A stretch of DNA of 64,000 bases from Lycium barbarum (GCF_019175385.1 NC_083338.1:63210884-63274883), one strand, 5' to 3'; shown: positions 47,971 to 61,112, counted from the first letter of the stretch. The notes: a model not told the origin generated them from the sequence alone. Program-made: numbers and translations.

Positions 47971-48785
47971 TGTGATGATGTGATTATGGCGCCAAGGATG
48001 GTATGTGGGGACCTTATTCACCGAGTCCCATAATGGGCCGGATATGATATATGATATTGATATGCATGATTTTCATTTCATAAGGCAAGTGTATTGATAT
48101 TTTAAAAGTCATACTTGTTTCCGGTAATCTCTATTTCAATTATGATCCTCTTTATTGTATTTCATGCTTTATATACTCAGTACATATCTCGTACTGACCC
48201 CCATTTCTTCAGGGGGCTGCGCTTCATGCCCGCAGGTACAGATAGTCGGTTTAGTGACCCTTCAGCATAGGACTTCCACTCAGCTGTCTTGGAGAGCTCT
48301 ATTGTTCTGGAGCCTAGACTTTTGGTACAGACCTTATGATGTATGTATATGTTTGCCCAGGAGTACGGCGGGGCCCTGTCCCGCCATATTTAGCTATCGA
48401 TACTCTTAGAGGTCTGTAGACATGTGTGTGGGTTGTATATGGATTATGATCAGCTGTGTCTATATGGTCTGTTGTGGATATTTTTGTTTGTTGTAGCAGC
48501 CTTGCCAGTTTGTATATGATATCGACATGTAGTGGCAGCCTTGTCGGCTTGCGTATTATAATGATATATAGTGGCAGCCTTGTCGGGTTGCGTATTTTAT
48601 TACGTTGTGATTGGTTGTGACTCCTTAGGAGACAGATTATCATGATATATGACTTTGTGAACCTTTGGGTCTTGTCAATTCCCATATTGACTATAGTGTC
48701 AGTCTGACTATGTCTAACAGGTACGTATACGAGTGTCTAGCTCGAGCACTAGTCATGGCCCACGGGGCTGGGTCGTCACAATTTA

Positions 48786-50011
48786 TAACCATAACACTTC
48801 ATCGAAACGACCTTATAATAGTACAACATTTACAACCACCCATAAGTAATCTTTCGGACTACTAGAAGTACGTTTTGAACTTATCTTTTCTTTCGAATCA
48901 AGCAACACAATAATCAGTGACTATCATTGACATACAAGCAAATCCCATCAATAACTTAACAACAACATGCCCCAAACAGCCCCTACTTACAACATAGCAA
49001 TGCCCGATACACCTCGAACATCTAAAAATACACCAAACAAGCCACATACGCTTCGTATACGATATCTTATACATTTCCTTCTTCCAAATTGGTGATTCAT
49101 ATCAGCAACAACACCACAACGACATCAACTACTATATGCAAGAAAACTATCCTAATATTACAACAGTCCTAAAACAGCCCATCAATTATAACAACACAAT
49201 ACAAAATCTTAACTACACTTAATCCTCCAATTCCACAAAAACAGCCCATGAAATCAATATAAATTCTATCATGATTTAAGCTTCCATTTCACAAATTCCA
49301 TTTCCACCAAATTGTACAAAGACCAAATCAACACTAAAACATGTAGGAGGGAATTAAACCTTACCTTAGCATGCTTGAGTTGATCAAGAACTGCCATGGT
49401 CGTGAGTTGCCATGGCTGTTTTAATTTCTATTTCTTCCTCCAATTGAACTTGAAAATTATCAATTTAATTATGTAGAGGGGGGGGGGGGGGGGCTGGCAG
49501 TGGGCTTTAGGAGATGCCATGGCCGTGAGTTGCCATGGCTTAGGAGCTTCTCTCTCTTCAATCCAACTTTGGTGAAGATGAATTATGAATATGGCTAACA
49601 AATTAGTCATCACTTAGGACTATATATATGCAGCCTACTAAGTTGACACATGCCCCACTATGGCATGGACCAATCCTAAAAAGCCATGTTGTAGTGGGGC
49701 CCACTTAGTGGTCTGGTCATGGTTAATTCTAATCATGGTTAATTCTAACCATGGTTAATTCTGATCATGGGGCCCACTTGATACACTAATTAGGCTAATT
49801 AATCATTAATCCCCACTTAATAATCTAATCATGGTTAATTAATCCCTAATCTCTACTAATATTTCTAGACTAATTGAAATTTACAAACAAGTCGTGCCAT
49901 ATTAAAAGTCGGGATTAAAAGTCCTTGTCTCATATCCTAGAAATAATCTTATCCTTGAATTTATGTCGATTAGCTCACGAATAATCCAATGTACAAAAAT
50001 ACGGGATATAA
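48786..50011 (-). mobile_element. LTR H, piece 4 (LTR start)
   Basis: It resumes H after element D and ends at 50011 with TGTTATATCCCG on the minus strand, the start of that LTR. It includes a G16 run at 49478-49493. The next bases TATAT (50012-50016) would be its target site inside a TA-rich spot of fragment W. Confidence 0.85.
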
Positions 50012-50659
50012 CATATATCAAGATAACCTGTCTCCTGAGGAGTCACAACTAATCAAATCGTAATACGATACACAAGCCGACAAGGATGCCACTACATACC
50101 AATACGATACGTAAGCCGACAAGGCTGCCACTACATACCGATACAATACGCAAGCCGACAAGGCTGCCACTACACATGGGAATATCCATAGCAAATCACA
50201 TAGACACAGCTGAACAAAACTTATACACAACCCACACATATGTCTACAGACCTCTAAGAGTATCAATAGTGAAATATGACGGGACAGGGCCCCGCCGTAC
50301 CCCTGGATAAACATAATTCTACATGAAGAGGATCTGTACCAAAATAAGATAGGCTCCGGAACGATGGAGCTCTCCAAACAGTTGAGTAGAAATCCTAGGC
50401 TGCAGGATCACCAAATCGAGTATCTGTACCTGCGGGCACGAAACACAGCCCCCCCCCCCCCCCCCCGAAGAAAGGGGGTCAGTATGAGATATGTACTGAG
50501 TATATAAAGCATGAAATACAATAAGAGGATCATGACTGAAATAGAGATTACAGGAGACAAGTATGACAATCCACAAATCACAGTACCTGTGCCTTATGAA
50601 ATGAAATCATGCATAGCTATATCATATACCATATCCGGCCCATTATGGACTCGGTGAAT
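50012..50659 (-). mobile_element. LTR fragment W (R region)
   Basis: It aligns with 25180-25790 of LTR Y: four GGCAGCCTTGTCGGCTTGCG-type repeats (50060-50175), the GACAGGGCCCCGCCGTACCC box, and the double hairpin, whose C-run is expanded to 18 (50449-50466). It is cut on the right by LTR G. Confidence 0.8.
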
Positions 50660-52850
50660 TGTTATATCCCGTATTTTTCTACGTTGGGTTATTTGTAAGT
50701 TAATCGACATAAGTTTAAGGACAAAATTATTTTTGGGATATGAGACAAGGACTTTTAATCCCGATTTTTAATATGGCACGACTTGCTTGTAAATTCCAAT
50801 TAGTGTGGAAATATTAGTGGATATTAGGAATTAATTAACCATGATTAGATTATTAAGCGGGGATTAATGATTAATTAAATAAATTAGACCACTAAGTGGG
50901 CCCCACAAACATGGTTGAATCTGATTGGTGTTTAAACACATGTCATAAGGGTGGACACATGTCATTAGGGGTGGAAATGTGTCCTATGGATGGGCAGAAT
51001 ATATATATTCATAATTGATGAATCATGGTAGCCATATATTTCATTTTGCAATTTCAATTCAATTGAAAAAAAAAAAAAGGCACATAGCCATGGCTGCTCT
51101 CACGGCCATGGCAGCTCACAGATGAGCTCAAAGATTGGAAGGAAGAGAAATTAAATTCTAAAAGTATTCTACACGTTCAAGGAGGCGGCAACCTTGGTAT
51201 TTAAATTAAGAAAGAAGAAGCGGTGCAATTGGTGCAAGTGATTATTGTTGATCTGTCCCAATTAAATTTGAGGTAAGATTTCTTCTTTTGTCATGAAATT
51301 GGAGTTAATAATGTGGTAATTGAGAGATTAAATTGTATTAGATGAAATTGGAAGGGAGAAAATTGTATGGTTTCGTTGGTATTGTATGATTTGTCTCAAT
51401 TTAATTGAGTTTTATCGTTGTTGTTTTCATTAATAATGTGTTAAAAGTGAAGGAATTGTGATAATTAAAGTTGTAGTTGATGGGCTGCCTTAGAGCATGA
51501 TATTGTGGTGCTATGCTTCATGAATCTGGACGAAGAAAATGTGTAAAGATATTGTATACGAGCATATATTGGATTGTTCTGGTATATACTCTTATGTGAT
51601 GATGATTTAAGTTCAAAAAGGATTAATGAAGATTGTAGCTGTCGTTGATGGTTTTGTTGGTTGGGATATTGTAAATATGTTGTCGTTATTGTTATATTGT
51701 ATTTGAGGGTAATTTGTTTATGTTGAAGGGGCTGGAAATATAGTTATATATATGTATAGGTGTTGTTCATGGTAACGCTATACTCTTTTCCGTGTGTTAG
51801 TAGTTTTGCGAAGTAAAGATCGGAAATCGTATTTTGATGTCGTAGTTTTGACGGGCTGTTTCGAGCTTGTATTAAAATGATATCGAAGTTGTTTTATTGT
51901 ACATTGATGGTGGTCGATGTTGTTGTCGTGTTTTTATTATTATGGTTCATAAATTTGGAAGGAAACAAGAGTATAACGTATCATATACGAAGTGTATATT
52001 GAGCAGTTTGATGTATACCCTTGTATATGGATGATTTTAGTTCAAAGGGACCTAAATGAGGTTGTTGTTGTTGTTGCGGGCTGCTGGTTACATTATAGTG
52101 ATTAAAGAATAGGGGAAACGCTGCTCGTTTCATTTTAGAATTGAATTATCATTTGATATACATCATATACTAGCGTCATCTAAGTTCATATACGCATTCC
52201 CTTGTTATAGGATTGGCGTAAGCATTAACGAGTTCATTGTTGGTTCATTTTGGCGACTTAAGGTATGTGAAGCTAACCCCTTTTTTTTTGGCATGATCTT
52301 TATGAAACAAACAGACGACGTGTATATGACTCCAAAAAAGCTCCTATTCTTAGAGACACTAGAATAGCTAATGTTCTTGATTCCCAGAACTTACTTCATT
52401 ATGTCTTGATACGTGTCTATAATTCCTGAAGTCTATTTGATATATTCCATAGTGACATTCGAAGGATGCTTGATATGACTATTGTCTTGATTATCAAATG
52501 ATGGTTCATTTTGATTATTCTATTGAGTCTCAAATATGACTTAGTTTGCATATGGTTGCTCACTACTCTGCTCGTGCATGCCTCAATGTATCTTTCACAG
52601 AGTCTCGGGCCGGGGTACGTTCTCGTGCACAATTTCACTGCATTGTTCACCGAGTCCCTCACTAGAGGGCCGGGATATGGTATATATATATATATATGAT
52701 GATATGATGATGTGATTATGGCGCCAAGGATGGTATATGATGACTTTATTCACCGAGTCCCATAATGGGCCGGGTATGATATATGATATTGATATGCATG
52801 ATTTACATTTCATAAGGCAAGTGTATTGGTATTATGATTGTCATACTTGT
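50660..52850 (+). mobile_element. LTR G, 5' part, cut by element K
   Basis: It starts TGTTATATCCCG at 50660 and is homologous to the first 2 kb of D's LTRs, including two CACCGAGTCCC boxes near 52649 and 52751. It stops at CATACTTGT, after which D's LTR continues TTCCGG. Element K's LTR begins at 52851, so K inserted here; CTTGT (52846-52850) is the expected target copy. Confidence 0.88.
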
Positions 52851-53912
52851 TGTCACGACCCAACCCCGTAGGCCGTGACTAGTACCCGATCTGGGCACCC
52901 AAACACATATATCCAATGCTATCTCAACTGTTATCAAACGCATTCAAGTATAAAGCAGAAGCCGTCAAGGCTATATTTCAAATTTAGATAATTTCCAGAA
53001 AAATTTTGGCAGAGTTTCCTTTGTTTTACAGACTATCCAAAATAACCCTGCGCACAGAAAATACCAACAAAGGCCACACCGGCCAACAAAGCAACATATA
53101 AACATATGCGGACCGGCCGCCGCGGCGAATGGGGTCGCCCCAAACACAACATATACACACATCCGTATAGAAAGACCCTAACCCACAAACATATCTACAG
53201 GCCTCTAACAGACATACAGAGTCATATGACAGGACAGGGCCCCGCCGTACCCGGAGTTGCCATACATACAGAATATACAGAAGACAGAAGATATATACCA
53301 AAAGTACACGCTCCGGACCAAAGGAGCTCTTCAAAATAGCAGAATCTGAGCTCCGGCATGTAGCGCAGCCCCCGAAGAACCGGGGGTCAGTACAAAAAAT
53401 GTACCGAGTATGTAAAGCAAAAACATAACAAACATAATCATAGCATGAACCGGAAGCACAGAAGTGTAACGGACAGAACCATAAATCAAACGGACGGACA
53501 GAATTATGGTCCAGACGGACGGGCAGAATCACAATCCATACGGACAGGCGGAATCAGAATCCATATCAGACAGACAGAATCATAATAGGGCACAGGAACG
53601 TGGTCGCCACTCCTGCCTTTGGCGCCACAACGTATCATATTTCAGAAGATTTCATATCTTCGAACATCTCCGTCACATAACACATCATATCATAACCACG
53701 GTAACCCCGGGGAAAAATCACACGCCGGGAAACCGGACACATCATACTTCGTAACGTATACACGGTAACCGGGGACGGACATATACCACAGTACCCCAAA
53801 ACCGTACACATCATACTTCGGAATTCATACATGGGACCCGGCCCCCGACAAGGTACTCGGCGGCCCATCCGCACGACATAAACCGGCCCGGGATCCGGTG
53901 AAAGGGATCATA
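52851..53912 (-). mobile_element. Element K 3' LTR, U5-R piece
   Basis: The outer end is TGTCACGACCC. It contains the double hairpin at 53364-53408 and minisatellites related to those of LTRs A and M. It ends in TCATA (53908-53912), the target copy of element C; the LTR resumes at 61118. The total rebuilt length of ~3.13 kb agrees with element A's 3.22 kb. Confidence 0.92.
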
Positions 53913-56900
53913 TATCACGACCCAACCCCGTAGGCCGTGACTAGTGTCCGTGCTGGACACCCAAACGTACCCAATAACCCAAACGAGCATATTTGCAGAA
54001 TATATCAATATAAAAGTCAATTGGCGCTACCAGATATCGCAGATGAACAGATATAGCACGTGGAAGCCGATAAGGCCGTCACAGATCATAGTAACCCAAA
54101 AACATATACAGAACCCACACAAGTATGTCTACAGACCTCTACAGAACATAACAGAATCATAAGACGGGACAGGGCCCCGTCGTACCCCTGAACAGTGTAC
54201 ATATATACAATAGCAGAAGACTGTACCAAAATATAGGCTCCGGATAAAGGAGCGCTCCAAAATAGCAGAGTAAAGTCCTAAGCGGGCGGATCAGCAAACC
54301 TGTCGTCTGTACCTGCGCGGCATAAAAACGCAGCCCCCGAAGAATGGGGGTCAGTACGGAATATGTACTGAATATGTAAAGCCTGGAGTACAGAAACCAA
54401 ATCATAACCGTAAACAGAACGAACAGAAAAGGAATGCAAAATCCAGAATATCAAATGCCTATTTTCAAAACGTAACGAGTGTGTACAGAACATATGCCAT
54501 ATCCTATCCGGCCCCCGCCAAGGGACTCGGCAGACAAAACGTGGTCACCCTCCCGACATTGGTGCCACAACACATAAGGATCAGAATAGGGGATAACCCC
54601 GTAGCATAGCATATCATATCAGATGGCCATATCAGATCATATCATATCATACAGAATAGTGTACATGGCACAGCATACTCCACAACCCATGTACATGTAT
54701 ACCTGCCCCCTCACATCGAGGCACGGCGAACAATGCAGTGGAAGTCGCTTGAGAACATATCCTGGCCCGGGCTAAGTGTGGGAAACATTGGGGCATCCAC
54801 GAGTGGAGTAGTGAGAAACTAAATGCAATAAAAATAACATATATATTTCCAGAGACTCAGCGAGGCATATCGAATGACAAATCAAATCAATGAAATCGGA
54901 CGGAGTCATAGTAAGTGAATTTCGGATGTCATAAGGAGTTACGGAGGCATGTTTCTTTCTGAGATCGTTTCCAAGGTCCAAAACAATTTATAAAATTTAA
55001 CGGGATATTTAAAACAATCTTTAAACAATAGATAGAGGAGTAGTTAAAACGTTTTCTTTAAAAGCCGCTCGAAGACCAGTCCAAAATACAAAAAGGGTCA
55101 AATCGGAAATAGTGGGCCCACCTCGGAACAAATGAAGCGGTGGGCTCAAATTACGTATTTTTAGGCTTATGAGGTCACCTACAAAGATCCTAGGGCATTC
55201 CATAACTTTCTAGGCAATTTGGGGAAATTTGCATAATTTTCCAACAAAGGATACTTTAGGAGTTCAATCCTATAGAACAAAAATGCGACAATTTCAATCG
55301 CGGATTCCGATGGACATAATATTCCCCGAAGCGTAATTCCAATCCTAGTAAATCTAGGACATGCCAAGAGAAGAATCGGGATAGCTTTACATACCTTTTT
55401 CGCCTTTTACATTTGCCAAAACTCAAATCCCGTTTCGACCAAAACCTACAAATGGTCATGTTTACCAAATATTATTTATAAAGCTTAAAATTTCAATCTT
55501 AACCAATACTTGCCAACAAAAATTTGGGCAGCATCTCCCCTATACATACAACATCCCCGAGATTTAAACTCGGCCAAAATAACAACAACCATACCAACAA
55601 TAATACCCACAACATCAATAATCGACTAGAAACACATTCTAGCATAAATAGTCTTATTTTCCAAATAATGTAACAACTCCCAATCCAACTTTGCACTTAT
55701 AAATCAATATCAATATTTTCATGTTTACATACTAATTTAGGATCACTCAAACATAAACCAAGAACATTCCAAGCCATATATCCGATATTCAACAATTCCA
55801 TCAATTTGCATACTTCACCCAAAATTCCTACATGTGCAAAAAAAATCATCTCATCACATTTTCTACTTACTAATTCATCTCCAACAACAATCTACACTTT
55901 AACAACTTCATTATCTTAATATCATAAAATCACATTAATGTGTCACAATTCTCTACATTCCATTTTTATGTCAACTTCACTCATATAATCTTCCTTTGCA
56001 TTGTGAAGATCACAATAACACAACTAACATGTTAAACAAAATAAATCCAACATTATCTCAACAACATATACCACACGGCCAACATGGCTTCTTTCCAATT
56101 TCATCCAATTTTCATTCAACTTCCATTTCCAATACAAATTCCACAATAACCACAACTAGTATACAACTTAAAATTCAACTCATATTATCCATACAACAAT
56201 ATACATATACGGCCACTTACACACATGCACTCCCACTTTGCAAACTTCCATCTTTTCATAAATTCTACTCATTTCCATATACTACCACACAAACAAACCT
56301 TCATAACGTGATAACAAGGGATTAATTCTTACCTTTTTCTCCTTGATTCTTCACTTGTCCAAAGTGTGAGATTGAAGAAACTAATGCTTAATCTTCCAAA
56401 ACAACTACACCAAGTTGTAGAGAGACCTTGATTTAGTAGGAATATAACAAGAAAATAATTTTTGGGACAAGATTTTGAGGGGTGAATTTTCCCATGGCCA
56501 AGCCGAAATGCCTTCTTTTTTTTTGTTCTTGTTTTTCTCTTGTTTTTCCTCCGATTCTTTCTCTTGAAAGTTCTATGGAATTTGGATGATTAACTGGTGT
56601 TTTATTCATTGACCACATGACTTAATTCCATGGGCTTGGATCCTTTTTATGGACCATGGCCGAATGGCTCCTATTGGGCCTCTTCTTCTCCCTTTATTTT
56701 TCCATGGGCCTAATTCGGTTGGCCCCGAGTTGGCCTAGTCCGCTGACCTTTCGACCTTGAAACGTCCATATCTCCTTGTACCGACGTCACATGGGAACCA
56801 GTGACCTATGGATGGAAAGCTAATTCAATTATCTACAACTTCTATTTCTTGGTATTTCTCCAAATTCCGAACTTATAATACCGTTTTTACCCCTCAAAGT

Positions 56901-57099
56901 CAGGTCACCCGAAAACGTTTTCTTAAACATATTCGTTTGGAGGGCTTCCACTTTGATTTGGCCCAAGGGTACTTCATGAGTTGTGTTTAACTTTAAATAT
57001 GTGATTCATATGACTTTCCATATGTTCAAAAAAAAAAATCTCGGTGTGTGGGCCCCACCCCAGCGGATACTCCGAAGTTCAAAAATACGGGATATAACA
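53913..57099 (-). mobile_element. Element C 3' LTR (3.19 kb)
   Basis: It starts TGTTATATCCCG beside the PPT and ends TCGTGATA at 53913 (one change from GTGACA). The double hairpin is at 54330-54371 with CCCCC/GGGGG. Its first 557 bp are duplicated at 60556-61112 with a few differences. Confidence 0.93.
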
Positions 57100-57135
57100 T
57101 CCTCCCCCCCTTTAGAACATTCGTCCTCGAATGTT
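57100..57135 (-). promoter_or_regulatory. Polypurine tract and pre-PPT hairpin (element C)
   Basis: AACATTC and GAATGTT (57116-57135 read on the minus strand) precede an AAAGGGGGGGAGGA tract that abuts the 3' LTR at 57099. Confidence 0.87.
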
Positions 57136-57208
57136 AGATTAATCTTATAAGGTATTGTAAGCATTTTGGGGAAGGTTCCTTATATGGGCAGCATGCATAA
57201 CTTATTTA

Positions 57209-57472
57209 TCAATCAACATAATCCGTTACAAAATTTAAATTACCTGTAGATGGAGGAAACAGGTGAGGGTACTTCTTCATTTCTTCTTCAGCCTCCCAAG
57301 TCATCTCCTCTCTGTTCTTATTTCGCCACAGTATTTTAACCGAGGCTACATCCTTATTGCGCAATCTCCTCACCTGGCGATCCAGAACGGCTATAGGCTG
57401 CTCCTCGTAAGATAGCTCTTCTGTCACCTGAATATCATTCACTGGAAATATTTTGGAAGGATCGCCACACAT
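57209..57472 (-). pseudogene. Chromodomain tail of integrase (element C)
   Basis: 87 residues, frame-shifted from the integrase by one missing base near 57465. PSKIFPVNDIQVTEELSYEE leads into the chromodomain (PIAVLDRQVRRLRNKDVASV, ILWRNKNREEMTWEAEEEM, ending YPHLF). In chromoviruses this domain binds chromatin marks and steers integration, often to heterochromatin. The C-terminal NLNFVTDYVD ends at a stop 95 bp before the PPT hairpin region. The tryptophans in LWRN and TWEA are present. Confidence 0.88.
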
Positions 57473-58895
57473 TTACGGAGCATGGATACATGAAATACCG
57501 GATGCACTGCTTCTAAATCAGATGGCAGGTCCAATTCATAGGCAACTTTGCCTACCTTGCGGATGATTTGATAAGGGCCGATATATCTCGGACTGAGCTT
57601 CCCTTTTTTGCCAAATCTCATGACGCCTTTCATAGGCGATACCTTCAGGAATACCCAATCACTAACCTGGAACTCCAAAGGTCGACGTCGTTTATCGGTA
57701 TATGATTTCTGTAGACTCTGAGCTGCTAGTAACCGCTCCCGAATAAGTTTTAACTTATCAACTGCCTGCTGGACCATATCTGGGCCTACTAAGTCAGTTT
57801 CGCCAATATCGAACCAGCCAATCGGCGACCTGCACTTCCTGCCATACAGAGCCTCGTACGGAGCCATCTGGACGCTAGAATGGTAGCTGTTATTATAAGA
57901 AAACTCAATCAGCGGCAAATGATCATCCCAGCTGCCTCTGAAATCAATAATACAGGCCCGCAACATATCTTCCAGCGTCTGTATAGTGCGCTCATCCTGC
58001 CCGTCAGTCTGAGGATGGAATGCTGCGCTGAGACTCACCTGGGTCCCTAATCCTTCCTGAAATGATCTCCAGAAATTTGCTGTAAACTGGGCACCTCTGT
58101 CAGTGATAATAGGAATAGGGACTCCGTGAAGTCTCACTATTTCCTTAATATATATCCTGGCATAATCCTCAGCTGAATAAGTAGTTCTGACGGGGAGAAA
58201 ATGGGCTGATTTTGTCAGCCTATCAACGATAACCCAGATGGAGTCATACTTCCGTGGAGTGCGAGGCAAACCTGTAATAAAATCCATGTTAATAATCTCC
58301 CACTTCCATGTCGGGATTTCCATTTCCTGCGACAGTCCACCCGGCTTCTGGTGTTCAATTTTGACCTGCTGACAATTTGGGCACTGGGCGACGAATTCTG
58401 CAATATCCCGCTTCATGCCATCCCACCAGTATAGGCATCTGAGATCATGGTACATCTTCGTCGATCCAGGATGAGCAGAATAACGGTCATAATGTGCCTC
58501 GCTCATAACCTGCTGTCGTAACCCTGCAACATCCGGTACACACAACCTGCCTCTATACAATAATGTCCCGTCCGATGTAAACTCGAACGGAGTCTTCTCC
58601 TTTTCATGGGTTGTGTATCTGTACCGAGCTAAAACAAGATCTTCATATTGGTGCCGCTTAATATCTTCCTTAATAGATGACTCAAAAACGCCTCGGACGA
58701 AAATCTGCGTACCTCCAGAATCGGCCAGACGAACTCCAAGATTAGCCAGCTGATGAATATCACGTACTATCTCCTTCCTGTCTGGCTGTAAATCTGCTAA
58801 ACTGCCCATAGATTTCCAGCTGAGCGCATCTGCTACAACATTAGCCTTGCCCGGATGATACAGAATATCGACATCATAGTCTTTTCTTTCTAACC
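57439..58895 (-). pseudogene. pol (integrase part): RNase H end and integrase (element C)
   Basis: This inserted element DNA into chromosomes. The last ~29 residues of RNase H (DYDVDILYHPGKANVVADAL) read in frame upstream of Met58809. Counting from that Met: zinc-binding H106, H113, C143, C146; catalytic D176 (NMDF), D237 (ITDRGAQF) and E273 (DGQDE), with the D-x35-E spacing intact; GPY/F motif at 411-413 (IGPY). No stop lies inside the 456 residues. The frame is lost at ~57465, dropping the chromodomain. A stop upstream of 58895 and the absence of RT show a truncated, non-autonomous pol. Confidence 0.93.
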
Positions 58896-59559
58896 TATAA
58901 CTTGATTATCTTTGTACGAAACCTTAACAGAATCACAATTATATAGTACAAAATCTTATCCGATAGCTGGCACTCAAGTAATATAATTAATGTAGCATTT
59001 TATCTCTTAGTAATCACATTCTTCCTTCATACCCATTCCTTATATGTCGTTCTGTTTCCTCAATAATCGAATTATTTGATACTCACATGATTCATCATTT
59101 CATGCCATAAGTTTTCCTTTGCCCTGCACTATTTCATTTTAGTTCGTTTTCGCAATTAACTTCGTGCTTTGCCCGTCGACTCTTTTAGAGGCCCTGCTTA
59201 ATTACGTTTCTTACAGTTCACTTTTTCTGGCATTTTGATCTCCTTGCCTTCCACTCAATTATCCTCTTTTCCTTCCAAACATCGTTGTATTAGAATCTTC
59301 CAATCTCAACCAGTAGCAAAATGAATATCAATCTATTTCGTAACATCGGTACCATACCTTTCCCTTTTTCTCGTAAATTCTGTCGGGTTAATGTTTTCTA
59401 TATATTACAACACGGGCTATTAGGGTTCACCAATCAATCGACAAAGTCATACATGGGGGTACTACACATATGTATATATATATTACTGCCATTTCTTTTA
59501 TAATACATCTTCAATCACTTGTTCAAATTTACTCTAATTCCAGAGTTGCGCTGCTTTTT
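58896..59559 (-). other. Unassigned non-coding DNA in element C
   Basis: AT-rich sequence between RNase H end and the 5S-like module. No protein match or clear repeat is visible. Confidence 0.5.
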
Positions 59560-59893
59560 TTTTTTTCCTTCTTTTTACCAATTTAATCCGTCTCAACTCA
59601 CGTGACCCCTATAAAGTTTCTAACCATTCCACATACTCTAATTCCCTTTAGGTTACCCCAAGCTTCTTATTCATCTCTTATATCCATATTTGTGAAGATT
59701 TCGTGCATTTCCCAGGGGGTCACCCATCCCAAAATTACTCCGGCCCTGGCACGCTTAACCTTACAACTTTAATGCATTAGACGCGTTTAGGCCGGTATAA
59801 TTGCATCAATTGCCCCGCACGGCCTTTATCACGTAATTAAAGACAAGTCGGGGTCTTAACGACTTTCGAAACGCTCTCGTAGCGGGTCCCACC
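59560..59893 (-). other. Conserved internal module holding 5S-like block (element C)
   Basis: It aligns with 2363-2700 of element A, from GGGTGGGACCCGCTAC to the GACGGATTAAATTGG tail. It lies upstream of the integrase here, and downstream of gag in A and Z. Confidence 0.72.
59707..59760 (-). promoter_or_regulatory. 5S rRNA internal control region-like block (element C)
   Basis: Minus strand: GGTTAAGCGTGCCAGGG (box A), CCGGAGTAATTTT, GGGATGGGTGACC and CCCTGGGAAAT (box C). This copy keeps box C best. Confidence 0.75.
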
Positions 59894-59989
59894 CCGATCT
59901 AGAGAGAATTCTTTTACTTTTCTGACTAAATAGTTACCGTGTCGCCCCCTGTAAATCCTCAATATTTACCTCCATGTGAGTATATATAT

Positions 59990-60555
59990 ATATTTCTAGA
60001 CAGCTCACGGGTTTAAGTTTTTATTCCACAGATCCCATCTCCAATCAGTCGATGAAAACTGATAAAATGTTACTGTAGGGCATCTTCCGACCACCAGCAA
60101 AAGAAAACTAGAATCCGACGAACTTCGCGGAATCTATTAGTACTTAATTCACATAATTACCTCCATATTTGTGTATATAATTTATTTTTTTTGAGTCGTA
60201 AGCGGACCACTCAATTCCCAACTGCCTGTCATATACTTTGTATTCTTCCAATTAGAGGAAATTTAATCGTTGGACATTTTTGCCCTTCAACATAGGCCTT
60301 TCTAAAGCAAAAGGGGGTTGGAACATATTTCTGGCCCGTTTAAATAAATTGCGAATTTGCTACTCATATATGCTTCCTCGAGATAAAATTTTCCAAATAA
60401 GGATAATACTTCTTACGAATGACCTGGAGGGTATCTCTTAAACTTTAATCCAACATAATAGATTTACCCTATCAGTATCGACCTTCAAGACATGTTAAGA
60501 ATTTATATCTCATTTTCCCCTTCGTATTTCTAGAAACATTTGGGCAGAGGTTCCT
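59990..60555 (-). other. D-like internal block in element C
   Basis: It is homologous to 39335-40080 of element D (GAGATACCCTCC, ATTGGAGATGGGAT and much between). It ends where the 5' LTR remnant is fused at 60555/60556, inside the shared CAGAGGAAA-type box. Confidence 0.7.
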
Positions 60556-61112
60556 CTGTTTTTCCTCCTATTATTTCTCTTGAAAGTTCTATGGAATTTG
60601 GATGATTAAGTGGTCTTTTATTCATTGACCACATGACTTAATTCCATGGGCTTGGATCCTTTTTATGGACCATGGCCGAATGACTCCTATTGGGCCTCTT
60701 CTTCTCCCTTTATTTTTCCATGGGCCTAATTCGGTTGGCCCCGAGTTGGCCTAGTCCGCTGACCTTTCGACCTTAAAACGTCCATATCTCCTTGTACCGA
60801 CGTCACATGGGAACCCGTGACCTATGGATGGAAAGCTAATTCAATTATCTACAACTCCTATTTCTTGGTATTTCTCCAAATTCCGAACTTATAATACCGT
60901 TTTTACCCCTCAAAGTCAGGTCACCCGAAAACGTTTTCTTAAAAATATTCGTTTGGAGGGCTTCCACTTTGATTTGGCCCAAGGGTACTTCATGAGTTGT
61001 GTTTAACTTTAAATATGTGATTCATATGACTTTCCATATGTTCAAAAAAAACCTCGGTGGGTGGGCCCCACCCCAGCGGATACTCCGAAGTTCAAAAATA
61101 CGGGATATAACA
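60556..61112 (-). mobile_element. Element C 5' LTR remnant (first 557 bp)
   Basis: It matches 56543-57099 of the 3' LTR at roughly 97-98% by eye, starting TGTTATATCCCG at 61112. The rest of the LTR, PBS and gag are deleted. Confidence 0.9.

Larger units (their letters stand above)
43506..48780 (+). mobile_element. Element D 3' LTR, split by solo LTR F
   Basis: Pieces 43506-45253 and 47971-48780 together match the 5' LTR. The start is TGTTATACCCCG; the end GGGTCGTCACA carries one change from the usual GTGACA. The long TA run of the 5' LTR near 36468 is absent here, while a TA run near 45191-45242 is longer than its 5' counterpart (37936-37949). Confidence 0.94.
36185..48785 (+). mobile_element. 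Element D, coding-free large derivative, ATTTA duplication
   Basis: 5' LTR 36190-38779, PBS, leader, 4.7-kb internal region, PPT, 3' LTR 43506-48780 (split by F). ATTTA lies at 36185-36189 and 48781-48785. Length without F is about 9.87 kb. There is no gag or pol trace. It is shaped like a LARD (large retrotransposon derivative). Confidence 0.94.
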
